Assembly (NCBI RefSeq): GCF_013404595.1
Contig: NZ_JABVAX010000002.1
Coordinates: 310,001 to 374,000 of the forward strand
From: Jannaschia marina
GTDB lineage: Bacteria; Pseudomonadota; Alphaproteobacteria; Rhodobacterales; Rhodobacteraceae
Length of the DNA: 64,000 bases
Reading direction: 5' to 3'
Under the pieces are notes generated by a model. The model saw only the letters and a list, made by a program, of their open reading frames with translations, was not told where the DNA came from and did no database searches. The position numbers were made by a program, and so were the translations under genes. Positions 45,116 to 54,413 of this stretch are shown piece after piece (within the stretch, counting starts at the first letter, position 1; each line of letters begins with the position of its first letter).

Positions 45116-45483
45116 CCCTCGTCCGCAAGCGGCGGATGACGGGTGACGAAATGGCCCTTGATCGGCAGCGGCCACTCCCGAAAGGGGACGACGCCGGTCT
45201 CGGCGGCGGAATGGCGTGCCGCGTAGTCGACGATGCCCTGTGCCGCCTCCTCGGTGGGGTCGAAGCGGCCGAGGGTATAGGCCATCTTGCCCGGTGCCTG
45301 GACGGTCACGTTGCACGCCCCGCTGCAGCCCATGAGGCAGGAATGGCGGCGCGTGACGACGCCCTCGGCCGTCGCGGCGGCGGCCTCGACGAGGGCGGCG
45401 AGGGCTTCGCCGTCGGTCGTGCCGGAGGTCGCGTCCCAACCCTCCCGTTTGCAGGTGTCGCAGATGGTTATCGTCGTCGGCAT
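45112..45483 (-). CDS. DUF1636 thioredoxin-like metal-binding protein
   Basis: A 123-residue protein. The cysteine pattern CDTCKREGWD with RRHSCLMGCSGACNV resembles 2Fe-2S thioredoxin-like proteins. DUF1636 members lie next to cobalamin genes in many Rhodobacteraceae. It overlaps cobC by 4 bases and starts the DUF1636-cobC-cobD unit. It might deliver metal or electrons to the pathway; this is inference from position. Confidence 0.85.
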   Translation of the reverse strand: MPTTITICDTCKREGWDATSGTTDGEALAALVEAAAATAEGVVTRRHSCLMGCSGACNVTVQAPGKMAYTLGRFDPTEEAAQGIVDYAARHSAAETGVVPFREWPLPIKGHFVTRHPPLADEG

Positions 45484-45586
45484 CGAAAGCTCCGCAGCGG
45501 TTCGGGGTCGCCCGCCAGCGATAGACCGGGGCGCGGCGCGGGGCAATCGGCACAAAACCGCTTCCGCATTTCCGCACCGGCGCGAA

Positions 45587-45601
45587 TTAACACTTCGTTA
45601 G
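45587..45601. promoter_or_regulatory. CtrA-like site upstream of the receiver-like gene
   Basis: TTAA-N7-TTAG (TTAACACTTCGTTAG), close to the CtrA consensus TTAA-N7-TTAA, lies 63 bases before the start at 45665. The following GGATT is also shared with the site at 55396. In this G+C-rich window, TTAA is rare. Confidence 0.5.
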
Positions 45602-45664
45602 GATTCGAAGCAGAGAGTCGGGTCAGGGCGAGGGGCCTGCGGCTAGTCCGCGAAAGGTTTTGAC

Positions 45665-46069
45665 ATGATGAGACCGGGCATTGTGGTGCTGGCTGTCGGC
45701 CAGTGCTTTGAGAACGATGACGCGGAAGCAAGGACGCGTCAGCGCCTGCGCGCGGAAGGAGTCGGGCTTTGTCGGGTGACGAGCCAGCACGAGGCGGCCC
45801 TCTGGGTCTGCGAGCGTGATCCGGCCGTCGTCCTGATCGATCTCGCTCTGACGCGGGGCAGCCCGCTGGCGGTGGCGGATTTCTGCAGCTACCGGCGCCC
45901 CGAGGCGCGCATCGTCCTTTTGGGCGGCGGTGGCCTGATGGCGGACGGATCCCTCTTCGGGCACGTCGGCAATGCCGCCGTGCTCCTGAGCGGACCGGTC
46001 GACCCGACCGACCTCGCATCGATCCTGGCCTTTCAGGCGAAGGAGCGCGCGGACCACGTGGCCGCCTGA
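45665..46069 (+). CDS. Degenerate receiver-like protein
   Basis: A 134-residue protein with a response-regulator fold pattern: VVLAVGQCFENDDAEARTRQ, then VVLIDLALTRGSPLAVADF with an aspartate in the phosphoacceptor position. The N-terminal acidic pair and the C-terminal lysine are missing (the latter region reads LLSGPVDPTD), so phosphorylation is doubtful. The start has AGG upstream. A CtrA-like site precedes it, suggesting cell-cycle or motility-linked expression. It converges on the glutathionyl-hydroquinone reductase gene. Confidence 0.68.
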   Translation: MMRPGIVVLAVGQCFENDDAEARTRQRLRAEGVGLCRVTSQHEAALWVCERDPAVVLIDLALTRGSPLAVADFCSYRRPEARIVLLGGGGLMADGSLFGHVGNAAVLLSGPVDPTDLASILAFQAKERADHVAA

Positions 46070-46079
46070 CGGCGCGTCG

Positions 46080-47069
46080 TCAGGCGGCGGCGAGATGGTC
46101 GCGCCCGTGGGGCGCGGCCCAGTCGATCACCGGATTGATCGGTATGATCCGATGCGGATTTATCGATTCGTGGCTGTAGTGGTAGTGCCGCACGATATGC
46201 GCCATTCCGACCGTCCCCGCGACGCCCGGCACCTGATAGAGTTCGCGCGTGTGCCCCCAGAGGTTCGGATAGTCGATGAGCCGCCGGCGGTTGCACTTGA
46301 AATGCAGGTGGTAGACCGGGTCGAAGCGGACCATCGTGGTGAAGAGCCGCCAGTCGGCTTCGGTCAGGCGCTCGCCCGCGAGGTAGCGACGCTGACCGAG
46401 CAGCTCCTCCAGCCAGTCGAGCGCGTCGAAGAGCGTGGTGACGGCGTCGTCATAGGCTGACTGGGTGGTGGCGAAGCCGGACTTGTAGACGCCGTTGTTG
46501 ACGTCGGAATAGACGCGCGCGTTGATCCGGTCGATCTCGGGGCGCAGTGCCTCGGGATAGAAGTCGAGCCGGTTGCCCGTCAGCCCGTCGAAGGCCGAGT
46601 TGAACATCCGGATGATCTCGGAGGATTCGTTCGAGACGATGGTGCCTCTCTCCTTGTCCCAGAGCACGGGCACGGTCACCCGGCCCGACACGTCGGGTTT
46701 GGCGCGGGTGTAGATGTCGCGCAGGAAGGGCAGGTCGAAGAGCCGGTCGCCGGTGGCCCCGTCGGCGTCGGTCTCGAAGGTCCAGCCGTCGGAGAGCATG
46801 TCGGGATGCACGACCGACACGTCGATCAGGTCTTCGAGGCCCTTGAGCTTGCGGAAGACGAGCGCGCGGTGCGCCCAAGGGCAGGCAAGCGAGACATAGA
46901 GGTGGTAGCGCCCGGCTGCGGCCTCGAAGCCGGCGTCCCCAGACGGGCCCGCGCTGCCGTCGGCCGTCACCCAGTTGCGAAACCCGGCGGTGGAGCGCAC
47001 GAACTTTCCGCCGGTGGACTTGGTGTCGTACCAGGTGTCGTGCCAGGTGCCGTCGAAGAGCTGTCCCAT
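46080..47069 (-). CDS. Glutathionyl-hydroquinone reductase (Xi-class GST)
   Basis: A 329-residue cytosolic enzyme of the YqjG/PcpF family that reduces glutathionyl-hydroquinones. The thioredoxin-like domain has the catalytic C63 in SLACPWAHRAL, VPVLWDKERGTIVSNESSEI is the glutathione-binding part, and the long family-specific helical C-terminus ends with RHYHYSHESINPHRIIP. The ATG follows GGAGG. The frame extends upstream of it without similarity. Confidence 0.93.
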   Translation of the reverse strand: MGQLFDGTWHDTWYDTKSTGGKFVRSTAGFRNWVTADGSAGPSGDAGFEAAAGRYHLYVSLACPWAHRALVFRKLKGLEDLIDVSVVHPDMLSDGWTFETDADGATGDRLFDLPFLRDIYTRAKPDVSGRVTVPVLWDKERGTIVSNESSEIIRMFNSAFDGLTGNRLDFYPEALRPEIDRINARVYSDVNNGVYKSGFATTQSAYDDAVTTLFDALDWLEELLGQRRYLAGERLTEADWRLFTTMVRFDPVYHLHFKCNRRRLIDYPNLWGHTRELYQVPGVAGTVGMAHIVRHYHYSHESINPHRIIPINPVIDWAAPHGRDHLAAA

Positions 47070-47274
47070 GGAGCCTCCGCTTCGTGTGTCCATTGTGCAA
47101 GACAGAACGATAGCGGGACGGGCATCTGCATAAACAGGACGTCGCGCGCAGGCGATGCGCGGTGGCGCGCAGGGATTGTCGGGAGTGGGCGGCTTGAGGT
47201 AAGCAGCGCATGACCGGCCGGTGGATGCCCTACGGTCTCCATACATCGTCGTCTACTTCGCGCGAAGGAGTGCC

Positions 47275-47556
47275 ATGTCTCCGGTCCGTCGTCCGTTTGC
47301 CCTGCTGCTCGAAGCCGGCCTCGCCCGTCAGGAGCGACGCCTGAAATGGCTCGCCCTGGTGCTGGGGGTCGCCAGCACAATCGCCATCGTGCAGGATCTC
47401 GATCCCTGGCCGATGGTCTTCGGTCTGCCGTTCTGCCTGATCTGGATCGGCTGTGCCTGGCTCCACGGGGAGCGGCAGTTGAAATGGATCAACCTTCTCT
47501 TCACCGCGCTCTACATCTACGGCCTCCTGCGATGGGGATTCGCGGACCTCCCCTAA
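47275..47556 (+). CDS. Small membrane protein
   Basis: A 93-residue protein with about three hydrophobic segments: WLALVLGVASTIAIV, WPMVFGLPFCLIWIGCAWL and WINLLFTALYIYGLL. The ATG follows AAGGAG. Its end overlaps the end of the convergent hypothetical gene by 4 bases. No family is recognised. Confidence 0.65.
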   Translation: MSPVRRPFALLLEAGLARQERRLKWLALVLGVASTIAIVQDLDPWPMVFGLPFCLIWIGCAWLHGERQLKWINLLFTALYIYGLLRWGFADLP

Positions 47557-48617
47557 TCGAAGGTGCCGGCGACCCGGGCGCAGAGCATGAAGGCGCGGGC
47601 CGTGCGGGTGTTGGCGAAGGCCGTGATCTCGCCGTCGGTGGCACGGGGAGCGAAGTCGGCGAAGACCCGGTCGAAGGTGCGCAGGAAGTGATGGGCCGCG
47701 TCGCGGAAGACCGTGTCCTCCTTCATGCGGGCGGCCGTCAGCGCAAGCGACGAGCGGTCGCGGATGCCGCCGAGCGCGGCGACGTCCGATCCGTGGTTGC
47801 CCTCGGCGAAAGCCCGCCAGAGCACGGCATCGGCACGGTGGACGGTAAGGTCGTCCATGTAGATGCCGTCCTGCGCGAGGAGCGTCAGGATGTCCTGCGA
47901 GGCGGTGACGAGCTGGCCCGTGCCGTGATGTTCGAGCGCACGGCGGAGCACGCGGAAGCCCTCGGCATCGCGGTCGGTCTCGGGGAAGTTGAGCGCGCGG
48001 ATGAAATCCTCGGGCGGAAGCGGCTCGGCCTCCGGTTCGGTCTCGAGCGCGAGCGCGCCCTGCGCGACGGGGCGTCCGGCGGGCGGATCGGGCCGGACGG
48101 GCGCGGTGAGAACGGCGGCCTTCGGGTTCTGGAGCGCGGCGAGTTCGGCCCCGAGGACGGCCTGGGCCTGATTCATCTCCTCGATCCGGGCGTCGAGCGC
48201 ACCCCGCAGCTCTTCGGCGGCGCGCGTCTGGCTGGCGTCGTAGCTCTCGCGCATCGTCTCCATGGCGGCGCGCAGCCGGGCGCTCTCCTCGCGCATGGTC
48301 TGTGCGGTGCGCGCGGTGGAGGTGGCGACCCAGATCAGAGCGACGGGCAGGGCGACGCCGAGAAGCGTCGTCATGAAGCGCAGCGGGTCGCCCCGCGTCA
48401 GCCGCGCCGCGTCTTCGGGCAGCGTCAGGAAGAACCAGCCGACGAGGCCGAGCCAGAGGAGCGTAAAGACGAGCGCGGCGATTTCCACCGGCGTCAGACC
48501 CCGCGCGGTTTGCTGCGAGGCTCTGCGGCGCGGCACCCTGAGATGCAGACGCGCGCGCGCCGGGGCCGGCGTGTCTGTGGGCGCGTCAGGCGCGCGGGGA
48601 GGGGCGGCTCGGGCCAC
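47553..48617 (-). CDS. Membrane-anchored coiled-coil hypothetical protein
   Basis: A 354-residue protein with two membrane segments at about 45-100 (IAALVFTLLWLGLVGWFFL and FMTTLLGVALPVALIWVA). A coiled coil covers about 105-165 (RLRAAMETMRESYDASQTRA), then a Pro-rich linker and a helical C-terminal domain (DFIRALNFPETDRDAEGFRV, then DILTLLAQDGIYMDDL). It starts with a GTG 3 bases after greA and is probably translated with it. A conserved-looking protein of unknown function. Confidence 0.72.
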   Translation of the reverse strand: MARAAPPRAPDAPTDTPAPARARLHLRVPRRRASQQTARGLTPVEIAALVFTLLWLGLVGWFFLTLPEDAARLTRGDPLRFMTTLLGVALPVALIWVATSTARTAQTMREESARLRAAMETMRESYDASQTRAAEELRGALDARIEEMNQAQAVLGAELAALQNPKAAVLTAPVRPDPPAGRPVAQGALALETEPEAEPLPPEDFIRALNFPETDRDAEGFRVLRRALEHHGTGQLVTASQDILTLLAQDGIYMDDLTVHRADAVLWRAFAEGNHGSDVAALGGIRDRSSLALTAARMKEDTVFRDAAHHFLRTFDRVFADFAPRATDGEITAFANTRTARAFMLCARVAGTFD

Positions 48618-48620
48618 GGC

Positions 48621-49091
48621 TCACTTGTATTCGACCTTGGCGACCTCGTAGTCGCGCGTCCCGCCCGGCGTGCGCACCTCGACCGAGTCGCCCTCCTCCT
48701 TGCCGATGAGGGCGCGGGCGAGCGGCGACTTGATGTTGAGCAGGCCGTTCTCGATGTCGGCCTCGGCCTCGCCCACGATCTGGTAGGTCTTCTCCTCCTC
48801 GGTGTCCTCGTCGATCAGGCTGACGGTCGCCCCGAACTTGATGGAACCGGACATCTTCGAGGGGTCGATGACCTCGGCAAGCGAGATGAGCCCCTCCACC
48901 TCCTTGATGCGGCCCTCGATGAAGGACTGCTTCTCGCGCGCGGAGTGGTACTCGGCGTTCTCCGACAGGTCGCCGTGCTCCCGCGCCTCGGCGATGGCAC
49001 GGATGATCGCGGGCCGTTCCTCGGACTTGAGATGTTTCAACTCGGTCTGCAGCGCCGCGTGGCCGCGCGGCGTCATCGGGAATTTTTCCAT
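48621..49091 (-). CDS. greA: Transcription elongation factor GreA
   Basis: A 156-residue factor that helps stalled RNA polymerase cleave and restart. The N-terminal coiled coil has the acidic tip [17 protein letters not shown]; the C-terminal FKBP-like globular domain has [20 protein letters not shown] and [18 protein letters not shown]. The length is standard. It precedes the coiled-coil hypothetical gene by 3 bases. Confidence 0.97.
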   Translation of the reverse strand: MEKFPMTPRGHAALQTELKHLKSEERPAIIRAIAEAREHGDLSENAEYHSAREKQSFIEGRIKEVEGLISLAEVIDPSKMSGSIKFGATVSLIDEDTEEEKTYQIVGEAEADIENGLLNIKSPLARALIGKEEGDSVEVRTPGGTRDYEVAKVEYK

Positions 49092-49193
49092 CGGTCTCTC
49101 GTCGGATAGCTGTGTCTTGGTGCCGGGGCCGTGGCCGACCCGCTGGTTTCAGGCAACTCTATCAGCGACGCCTGCGGGCGCAACGAAAACGCG

Positions 49194-49586
49194 TCAGGTC
49201 AGGCCGAGGACAAGCCCGATCGCGCCGCTGCCGCCGGTCGCATAGCCCGCGTCGATCAGCATAAGGCCCCGCGGACGGGCGGCGAAACCGTAGCAGGTGA
49301 CGAGCCATGGCGCGGCGACGAATGCCCCGAGACCGAGCCCCCAGAGAAGGCCCGCGCCGGCGCTGTCGATGCCCGCCGCGGCGAAAAGCTGGTTCATCAT
49401 CACTGCGGTCACGAGCGCGGCGACGAGGCCCGAGACATAGGGCACCGGGTCGGAACGGTTGGCGGGCGCGTCGCCTTCGAGCGGAACGCCCGAGAGGCGC
49501 ATCCAGGGCTTTGCGAGCGCCGTGTACCAGATTGCCCCGAAGGCGAATCCGGCGAGCGCGGCAAGGACGAGGAAGAGGATGGACAT
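49194..49586 (-). CDS. DUF1761 membrane protein
   Basis: A 130-residue protein with four membrane helices, starting FLVLAALAGFAFGAIWYTAL, where the WYT motif is typical of DUF1761, then YVSGLVAALVTAVMMNQLF and LGLGAFVAAPWLVTCYGFA. Function unknown. It stands alone, about 55 bases from the TauD-like gene end. Confidence 0.82.
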   Translation of the reverse strand: MSILFLVLAALAGFAFGAIWYTALAKPWMRLSGVPLEGDAPANRSDPVPYVSGLVAALVTAVMMNQLFAAAGIDSAGAGLLWGLGLGAFVAAPWLVTCYGFAARPRGLMLIDAGYATGGSGAIGLVLGLT

Positions 49587-49640
49587 GGCGGCCCCCTGAC
49601 GTGGTCTTCGCCCCGATCATGGGCGCAGGAGGTGCGTCGA

Positions 49641-50369
49641 TCAAGCCGCGACGGGCACCTCGCCGGCCACCATGCCACGGTGGAGCACCCGGTCGCCCAC
49701 GACCGCCGAGTGATCGGCCTTATGGAGCGTGCAGCGGTTGTCCCAGATCACGATGTCCCCTTCGGACCAGCGGTGGCGCCACTCGTGCGCGGGGTCGGTG
49801 GAATGGGCGTAGAGCGCCTCGATGAGCGCGGCCTGACGGGTGCCATCGGCCAGTTCGAGGTCGACGCAGCGCTCCGGTGTCGACAGGAAGAGCGCCGTTC
49901 GGCCCGAGACGGGATGGCGGCGGAAGAGCGGATGCCAGGTCTCGGTCGGGTCGGGGACACCGGTCGCCTTGTGCAGGACCTGCGCGCCGCGCAGCCGCAG
50001 CTTCAGATCCGGCGACAGGCGATCGAAGGCGTCGAACTGGTTGGTGAAGACGGTCTCGCCGCCCGCGTCGGGGATCCGCTCCGCCTTGAGCGCGGTGAAG
50101 GCGGGCGGCGCGCTGACGTAGCTCGTATCGGTGTGGAAGACGCTCCGCGGCGGGCGCATCCGGCCGACGTTGGTGACGAAATTGAGCTTCGGCTGCCCCT
50201 CCAGCGGCGTCTCGCCCTCGGTGAACGCGAGCGGCCCGAGGGCTTCGAGGAAGGCGACGAAGCTGTCGTCGTCCACACCCGCACCCTCGATCACGACGAC
50301 ACCGCCCTCGCCCAGGGCCGTGCGCACGGCCTCGGGGTCGAGCGCGCCGCGCGCCGCCTGCCAGGTCAT
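49641..50369 (-). CDS. TauD/TfdA-family 2-oxoglutarate-dependent dioxygenase
   Basis: A 242-residue Fe(II) enzyme. The metal triad begins with FHTDTSYVS (about residue 79) and ends with the histidine near WDNRCTLHKAD, with an arginine in DRVLHRGMV for 2-oxoglutarate. FTEGETPLEGQP and AGGETVFTNQ are family-typical. Substrates of relatives include taurine and other sulfonates; none can be assigned here. Its start overlaps the HAD-like gene end by 4 bases. Confidence 0.88.
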   Translation of the reverse strand: MTWQAARGALDPEAVRTALGEGGVVVIEGAGVDDDSFVAFLEALGPLAFTEGETPLEGQPKLNFVTNVGRMRPPRSVFHTDTSYVSAPPAFTALKAERIPDAGGETVFTNQFDAFDRLSPDLKLRLRGAQVLHKATGVPDPTETWHPLFRRHPVSGRTALFLSTPERCVDLELADGTRQAALIEALYAHSTDPAHEWRHRWSEGDIVIWDNRCTLHKADHSAVVGDRVLHRGMVAGEVPVAA

Positions 50370-51028
50370 TGCGCGGCCACCGGTGCCCCGGGGAGGGCGT
50401 CGAGCAGGCTGTCGCCGACCCTCGGCAAGTCGCCGAAGTCGTGACCGGCGGTGTTGGCATTGGGCCAGACGAGACAGGGGATCCCGGCGGCATTGGCCGC
50501 GCGGGCTCCGTCGACGTTGTCCTCGACCGCGACGCAGGCGGTGCGCGAGACGTCCAGCCGCTCGCAGGCGAGATGATAGACTTCGGGAGCGGGCTTGCCC
50601 TCGGTCACGTCGTCGCGGCTCGTGATGAGATCGAACTCGGCCGGAGGAATGTCGAGCGCGGCAAGGAGGGCGTCGACATTATCCCGGCCGGTCGTGGTGA
50701 CGAAGCCAAGCCTCGCCCCTTTGCCGCGGGCGAGGTCCATCGCCGCCCGCACGCCGGGCCGAAGCGTCGCGCGGCCCTGTGCAAGCATTTCCTGGAAGAG
50801 CGCGGACTTGGTGGCGTGCACGGCGGCGGCGTCGATCTCGACACCCGCCTCGGTCGCCTGCACCGCGATACGGGCGGTGCCGCCCGAGGCGGTCAGCATC
50901 TCGCGGTAGGCGTCCCGGTCCCAGGACCAGTCGAGGCCGTGCCGCTCGAAGGCCGTATTGAAGGCCTCGCGTTGCAACTCGGAGGTGTCGGAGAGCACAC
51001 CGATGGAGCCCAGAAGAAGTGCTTGCAT
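50366..51028 (-). CDS. HAD-like protein lacking the catalytic aspartates
   Basis: A 220-residue HAD subfamily IA protein. The cap and motifs II-IV are recognisable (FVTTTGRDNVDALL, GKPAPEVYHLAC and ACVAVEDNVDGARAA). Motif I, usually FDxDGT, reads LLGSIGVLSDT at about residues 6-16, so both aspartates (nucleophile and acid/base) are gone. As written it cannot use the normal phosphotransfer mechanism. It may bind a ligand or act as a regulator. It overlaps the TauD-like gene by 4 bases. Confidence 0.88.
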   Translation of the reverse strand: MQALLLGSIGVLSDTSELQREAFNTAFERHGLDWSWDRDAYREMLTASGGTARIAVQATEAGVEIDAAAVHATKSALFQEMLAQGRATLRPGVRAAMDLARGKGARLGFVTTTGRDNVDALLAALDIPPAEFDLITSRDDVTEGKPAPEVYHLACERLDVSRTACVAVEDNVDGARAANAAGIPCLVWPNANTAGHDFGDLPRVGDSLLDALPGAPVAAQ

Positions 51029-51123
51029 GATCGATCTCGCTTTGCAGGTTGCGCCTCGGGCGGCGCGGGTGAGCGTCGTTCGACCTGAAAGCTAGGGCGG
51101 GACCGCGCGGGTCAAGCCGGGCG

Positions 51124-51285
51124 TCAGAAGGTGCGGCGGATCCCGACTTCGGCACTGCCGGAAATGGTCAGGCCCGGCCCGGACGTCTGCTCGGCCGCGG
51201 CCTCCGACGGTGGTACAGGTTCCCCGTCGACGCCGCAGGCGGCGAGCAGGGCGGTCAGGACGAGGGCGGTCAGGGCGCGGGTCAT
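51124..51285 (-). CDS. Tiny lipoprotein after argH
   Basis: A 53-residue lipoprotein: [16 protein letters not shown] with a clear lipobox (LLAAC) at about residue 17, followed by a short hydrophilic tail. It overlaps the argH stop with ATGA, so its translation is coupled. Similar short lipoproteins sit after argH in related bacteria. Role unknown. Confidence 0.82.
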   Translation of the reverse strand: MTRALTALVLTALLAACGVDGEPVPPSEAAAEQTSGPGLTISGSAEVGIRRTF

Positions 51286-52679
51286 GCGAGGATCTCCTTC
51301 CAGCGGGCGGCCTGCGCGCGGACGTTTTCGGGGGCGGTGCCGCCATAGGACGTGCGCGAGGCAACAGAATTATGCACGCCCAGCACCTCGAAAACACCCT
51401 CCGTGATGTCGCCATGCACCGACTGCATCTGTTCGAGCGTGAGATCGGGCAGGTCGTGGCCCGCATCCTCGGCCATCTTCACGAGCGCGCCGGTGACGTG
51501 ATGCGCCTCCCGGAAGGGCAGCCCGGCCTCGCGCACCAGCCAGTCCGCAAGGTCGGTCGCGGTGGAGAAACCGGAGGAGGCCGCCGCTTCGAGGTTGTCC
51601 TTCTGCCCGGCCATGTCGCCGACCATCCCCGTCATCGCGGCGAGCGCCAGCATCAGCGAATCGGCGGCGTCGAAGACCTGTTCCTTGTCCTCCTGCATGT
51701 CCTTGGAATAAGTCAGCGGCAGTCCCTTCATCACCATCAGAAGCGCCGTCTGTGCCCCGAAGATGCGCCCGATCTTGGCCCGCAGCAGCTCGGCAGCGTC
51801 GGGGTTACGCTTCTGCGGCATGATCGAGGAGCCGGTGGACCAGCGATCCGAGAGGCGCACGAAGCGGAACTGCGCCGAAGACCAGATGACCAGCTCTTCG
51901 GCCAGACGCGAGAGGTGCATCGCGCAGATCGAGGCGGCGGAGAGGAATTCCAGCGCGAAATCCCTGTCGGAGACCGCGTCGAGAGAGTTGGCCGCGGGCC
52001 GGTCGAAGCCGAGCGCCGTGGCCGTCATGTCCCGGTCGATGGGGAATCCCGTGCCGGCGAGCGCCGCGGTGCCAAGAGGACATTCGTTCATGCGCTTGCG
52101 GGCGTCCTCGAAGCGCGAGAGATCGCGGGCGAACATCTCGACGTAGGCCAGCATGTGATGGCCCCAGGTGACGGGCTGCGCCGTCTGCAGGTGGGTGAAG
52201 CCGGGCATAACCCAATCGGCCCCCGTCTCGGCCTGCGCGACGAGGGCGGACATCAGCCGGGGCAGCGCGTCGATGGCGGCGTCGGCCTGATCGCGGACCC
52301 ACATGCGGAAATCGAGCGCGACCTGATCGTTGCGCGACCGCGCCGTGTGCAGCCGGCCGGCGGCGGGGCCCACGATCTCGGTCAGGCGCGCCTCGACGTT
52401 CATGTGGATGTCCTCGAGCGCGGTCGAAAAGGCGAACGTCCCCGCCTCGATCTCTGACAAGACCGTGAGAAGCCCTTCCCGGATCGCCTCGGCGTCTTTA
52501 TCCGAGACGATACCCTGCGCGGCCAGCATCGCGGCGTGGGCCCGGCTGCCCTCGATGTCCTGACGGGCCATGCGACGGTCGAATCCGATCGAGGCGTTGA
52601 TCGCCTCCATGATCGCATCCGGGCCCTCGGCGAAACGGCCGCCCCACATCTTGTTCGAGCTTTTGTCGGACGTCGCCAT
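51282..52679 (-). CDS. argH: Argininosuccinate lyase
   Basis: A 465-residue homotetrameric lyase splitting argininosuccinate to arginine and fumarate. The signature [15 protein letters not shown], the substrate-binding [10 protein letters not shown] and [18 protein letters not shown], and [13 protein letters not shown] with the catalytic histidine are intact. The start follows GAGG by 6 bases. Its first codon overlaps that of the TlpA frame on the other strand at the palindrome CCATGG. Confidence 0.97.
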   Translation of the reverse strand: MATSDKSSNKMWGGRFAEGPDAIMEAINASIGFDRRMARQDIEGSRAHAAMLAAQGIVSDKDAEAIREGLLTVLSEIEAGTFAFSTALEDIHMNVEARLTEIVGPAAGRLHTARSRNDQVALDFRMWVRDQADAAIDALPRLMSALVAQAETGADWVMPGFTHLQTAQPVTWGHHMLAYVEMFARDLSRFEDARKRMNECPLGTAALAGTGFPIDRDMTATALGFDRPAANSLDAVSDRDFALEFLSAASICAMHLSRLAEELVIWSSAQFRFVRLSDRWSTGSSIMPQKRNPDAAELLRAKIGRIFGAQTALLMVMKGLPLTYSKDMQEDKEQVFDAADSLMLALAAMTGMVGDMAGQKDNLEAAASSGFSTATDLADWLVREAGLPFREAHHVTGALVKMAEDAGHDLPDLTLEQMQSVHGDITEGVFEVLGVHNSVASRTSYGGTAPENVRAQAARWKEILA

Positions 52680-52689
52680 GGAGTGCCTC

Positions 52690-53235
52690 GTGCTGCGTAG
52701 AATTCTCGTGCCGCTATACGGCCTGACCCTCGCCCTCGCCACCCCCGCCGGGGCCGAGGTCGACGCGGGCCTTTTCACGGGTGACATGGCGAAGATGGAG
52801 GCGTTGGAGCCCCATGCGCCGGCAATCACCACCTTCCTCGACCCCGAGGGCGAGGTCGCCGACCTGTCGATGTATCGCGGCGAGGTCGTCGTGCTGAACT
52901 TCTGGGCGACGTGGTGCGCGCCCTGCCGGGAGGAGATGCCCTCGCTTCAGGCCTTGCAGGACGAGATGGGTGCGGGCGACCTGGAAGTCGTCACCATGGC
53001 CTTCGGACGGCACAACCCGATGGCGATGGAGAAATTCTGGGCCGATACCGGCGTGACCAGCCTGCCCCTGCACCTCGATCCCCGCTCCGAGATGGCGCGC
53101 GCCATGGGCGTTCGGGGCCTGCCGCATACGCTCGTGCTCGACCGCGAGGGCCGGGTCGTCGCGCAACTTATCGGCACTGCCGACTGGGCAGCCCCGGAAA
53201 CCCTCGCGCTGATGGACGCCTATCTGGCCGAATGA
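52690..53235 (+). CDS. TlpA-type periplasmic thioredoxin
   Basis: A 181-residue protein with signal [21 protein letters not shown] and a thioredoxin-fold domain of the TlpA/ResA class with the active site [15 protein letters not shown] (C76 and C79). The conserved cis-proline lies in [11 protein letters not shown]. It probably reduces cytochrome c or other disulfides in the periplasm. The GTG at 52690 has GGAG at a good distance; an ATG at 52678 would overlap the argH start by two bases. Confidence 0.88.
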   Translation: MLRRILVPLYGLTLALATPAGAEVDAGLFTGDMAKMEALEPHAPAITTFLDPEGEVADLSMYRGEVVVLNFWATWCAPCREEMPSLQALQDEMGAGDLEVVTMAFGRHNPMAMEKFWADTGVTSLPLHLDPRSEMARAMGVRGLPHTLVLDREGRVVAQLIGTADWAAPETLALMDAYLAE

Positions 53236-53393
53236 CGGGCTGACGCCAGTTCTTCTGCTCCGGCCCGCGCGCGCGGCCGGTGTGTATTTTTCGCCGGAGG
53301 ACGCCGCGGGGTCTTGAATGCGGGCCTCGGCATGGTGACGTCCGGGCGGTTCCGGAGATCAGCCCGACCGGAGCCGTTGGCATCGGGCACGGG

Positions 53394-54311
53394 ATGGACC
53401 GGATGGACCTTCTGTTTGTTGGCTTCGGCCTTGCCGCTCTGGTCGCGGGCGGCGGGGCGCTCGTATCGGGTGCGGTCGCATTGGCGCAGCGTTGGGGGCT
53501 GTCGCCCCTCGTGATCGGCGTCACGCTCGTCGGCATGGGAACGTCCCTGCCGGAGCTTCTGACCTCGTTGCGCGCGGCGACCGGCGGCGCACCGGGCCTG
53601 GCCATGGGCAACGTCGTCGGCTCCAACATCGCCAACATCCTGCTGATCCTCGGTATCGCCGCGCTCCTGCGGCCGGTCCCGGTCGCGTCGGCAACATGGT
53701 GGCGCGACGGGGTCTCGCTTCTGGTGCTAACCGTTGTCGCGGCGGTGGTCATCGCAGTGTCGGTCGGGCTTGGCCGGCCGGGCGCGATTGCGTTTCTCGT
53801 GGTGTTCGGGCTCTGGCTACTCTGGCAACTGCGGACTGGGCAGGTCGATGCAGCCGAGGCGGTCGAGGCGGTGGCCCCTCTGCGAGCCGCGCTCCTCCTT
53901 GCGTTGGGCTTTCTCGGCGTGCTTGCCGGGGCTGAGGCGCTGGTGCGCGGGGCGACTGGGCTCGCACGCGGATGGGGTGTATCCGAAGCGGTGATCGGCC
54001 TCACCATCGTCGCGGTCGGCACCTCCCTGCCGGAGCTTGCCACCTCCGCCGTCGCGGCCTGGAAGGGGCGCGGCGATGTCGCACTCGGCAATGTGCTCGG
54101 CTCCAACGTCTTCAACCTGCTGGCCATCCTCGGTGTCACCGGGTTGGTCGCCCCGATGGAGGTCGGGCCGCGCTTCGCGACGGTCGATCTACCGGTGATG
54201 GTCGGGGCGGTCGTCCTGTTTCTGCTGGTCAGCTGGCGTTCCACGATCGGCCGGCTGGGCGGGGCGACCCTGTTCGCGGCCTATGCCGCCTATCTTGCCT
54301 TGGGTCTCTGA
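53394..54311 (+). CDS. CaCA-family sodium/calcium exchanger
   Basis: A 305-residue membrane protein with ten helices in two inverted repeats, each containing the alpha motif: GTSLPELLTSL with GNVVGSNIANILLILG, and GTSLPELATSAVAA with GNVLGSNVFNLLAILG. It exchanges sodium or protons against calcium. The start at 53394 is the first ATG before helix 1; 53403 is an alternative. Confidence 0.9.
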   Translation: MDRMDLLFVGFGLAALVAGGGALVSGAVALAQRWGLSPLVIGVTLVGMGTSLPELLTSLRAATGGAPGLAMGNVVGSNIANILLILGIAALLRPVPVASATWWRDGVSLLVLTVVAAVVIAVSVGLGRPGAIAFLVVFGLWLLWQLRTGQVDAAEAVEAVAPLRAALLLALGFLGVLAGAEALVRGATGLARGWGVSEAVIGLTIVAVGTSLPELATSAVAAWKGRGDVALGNVLGSNVFNLLAILGVTGLVAPMEVGPRFATVDLPVMVGAVVLFLLVSWRSTIGRLGGATLFAAYAAYLALGL

Positions 54312-54413
54312 CGCGACATCAGCGATGCCGCACCGCGGCGCTTGCAGTCGCAGAAGACACAATGTAGCGGTTCGACAATCTGATCGCGCAACTTTATGTC
54401 TCTGGAGACCGCA

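Noticed and set aside
45484..45664. A cobalamin riboswitch before the DUF1636-cobC-cobD unit
   Set aside because: No B12-box-like sequence or matching stem structure was seen in the 181-base leader region.
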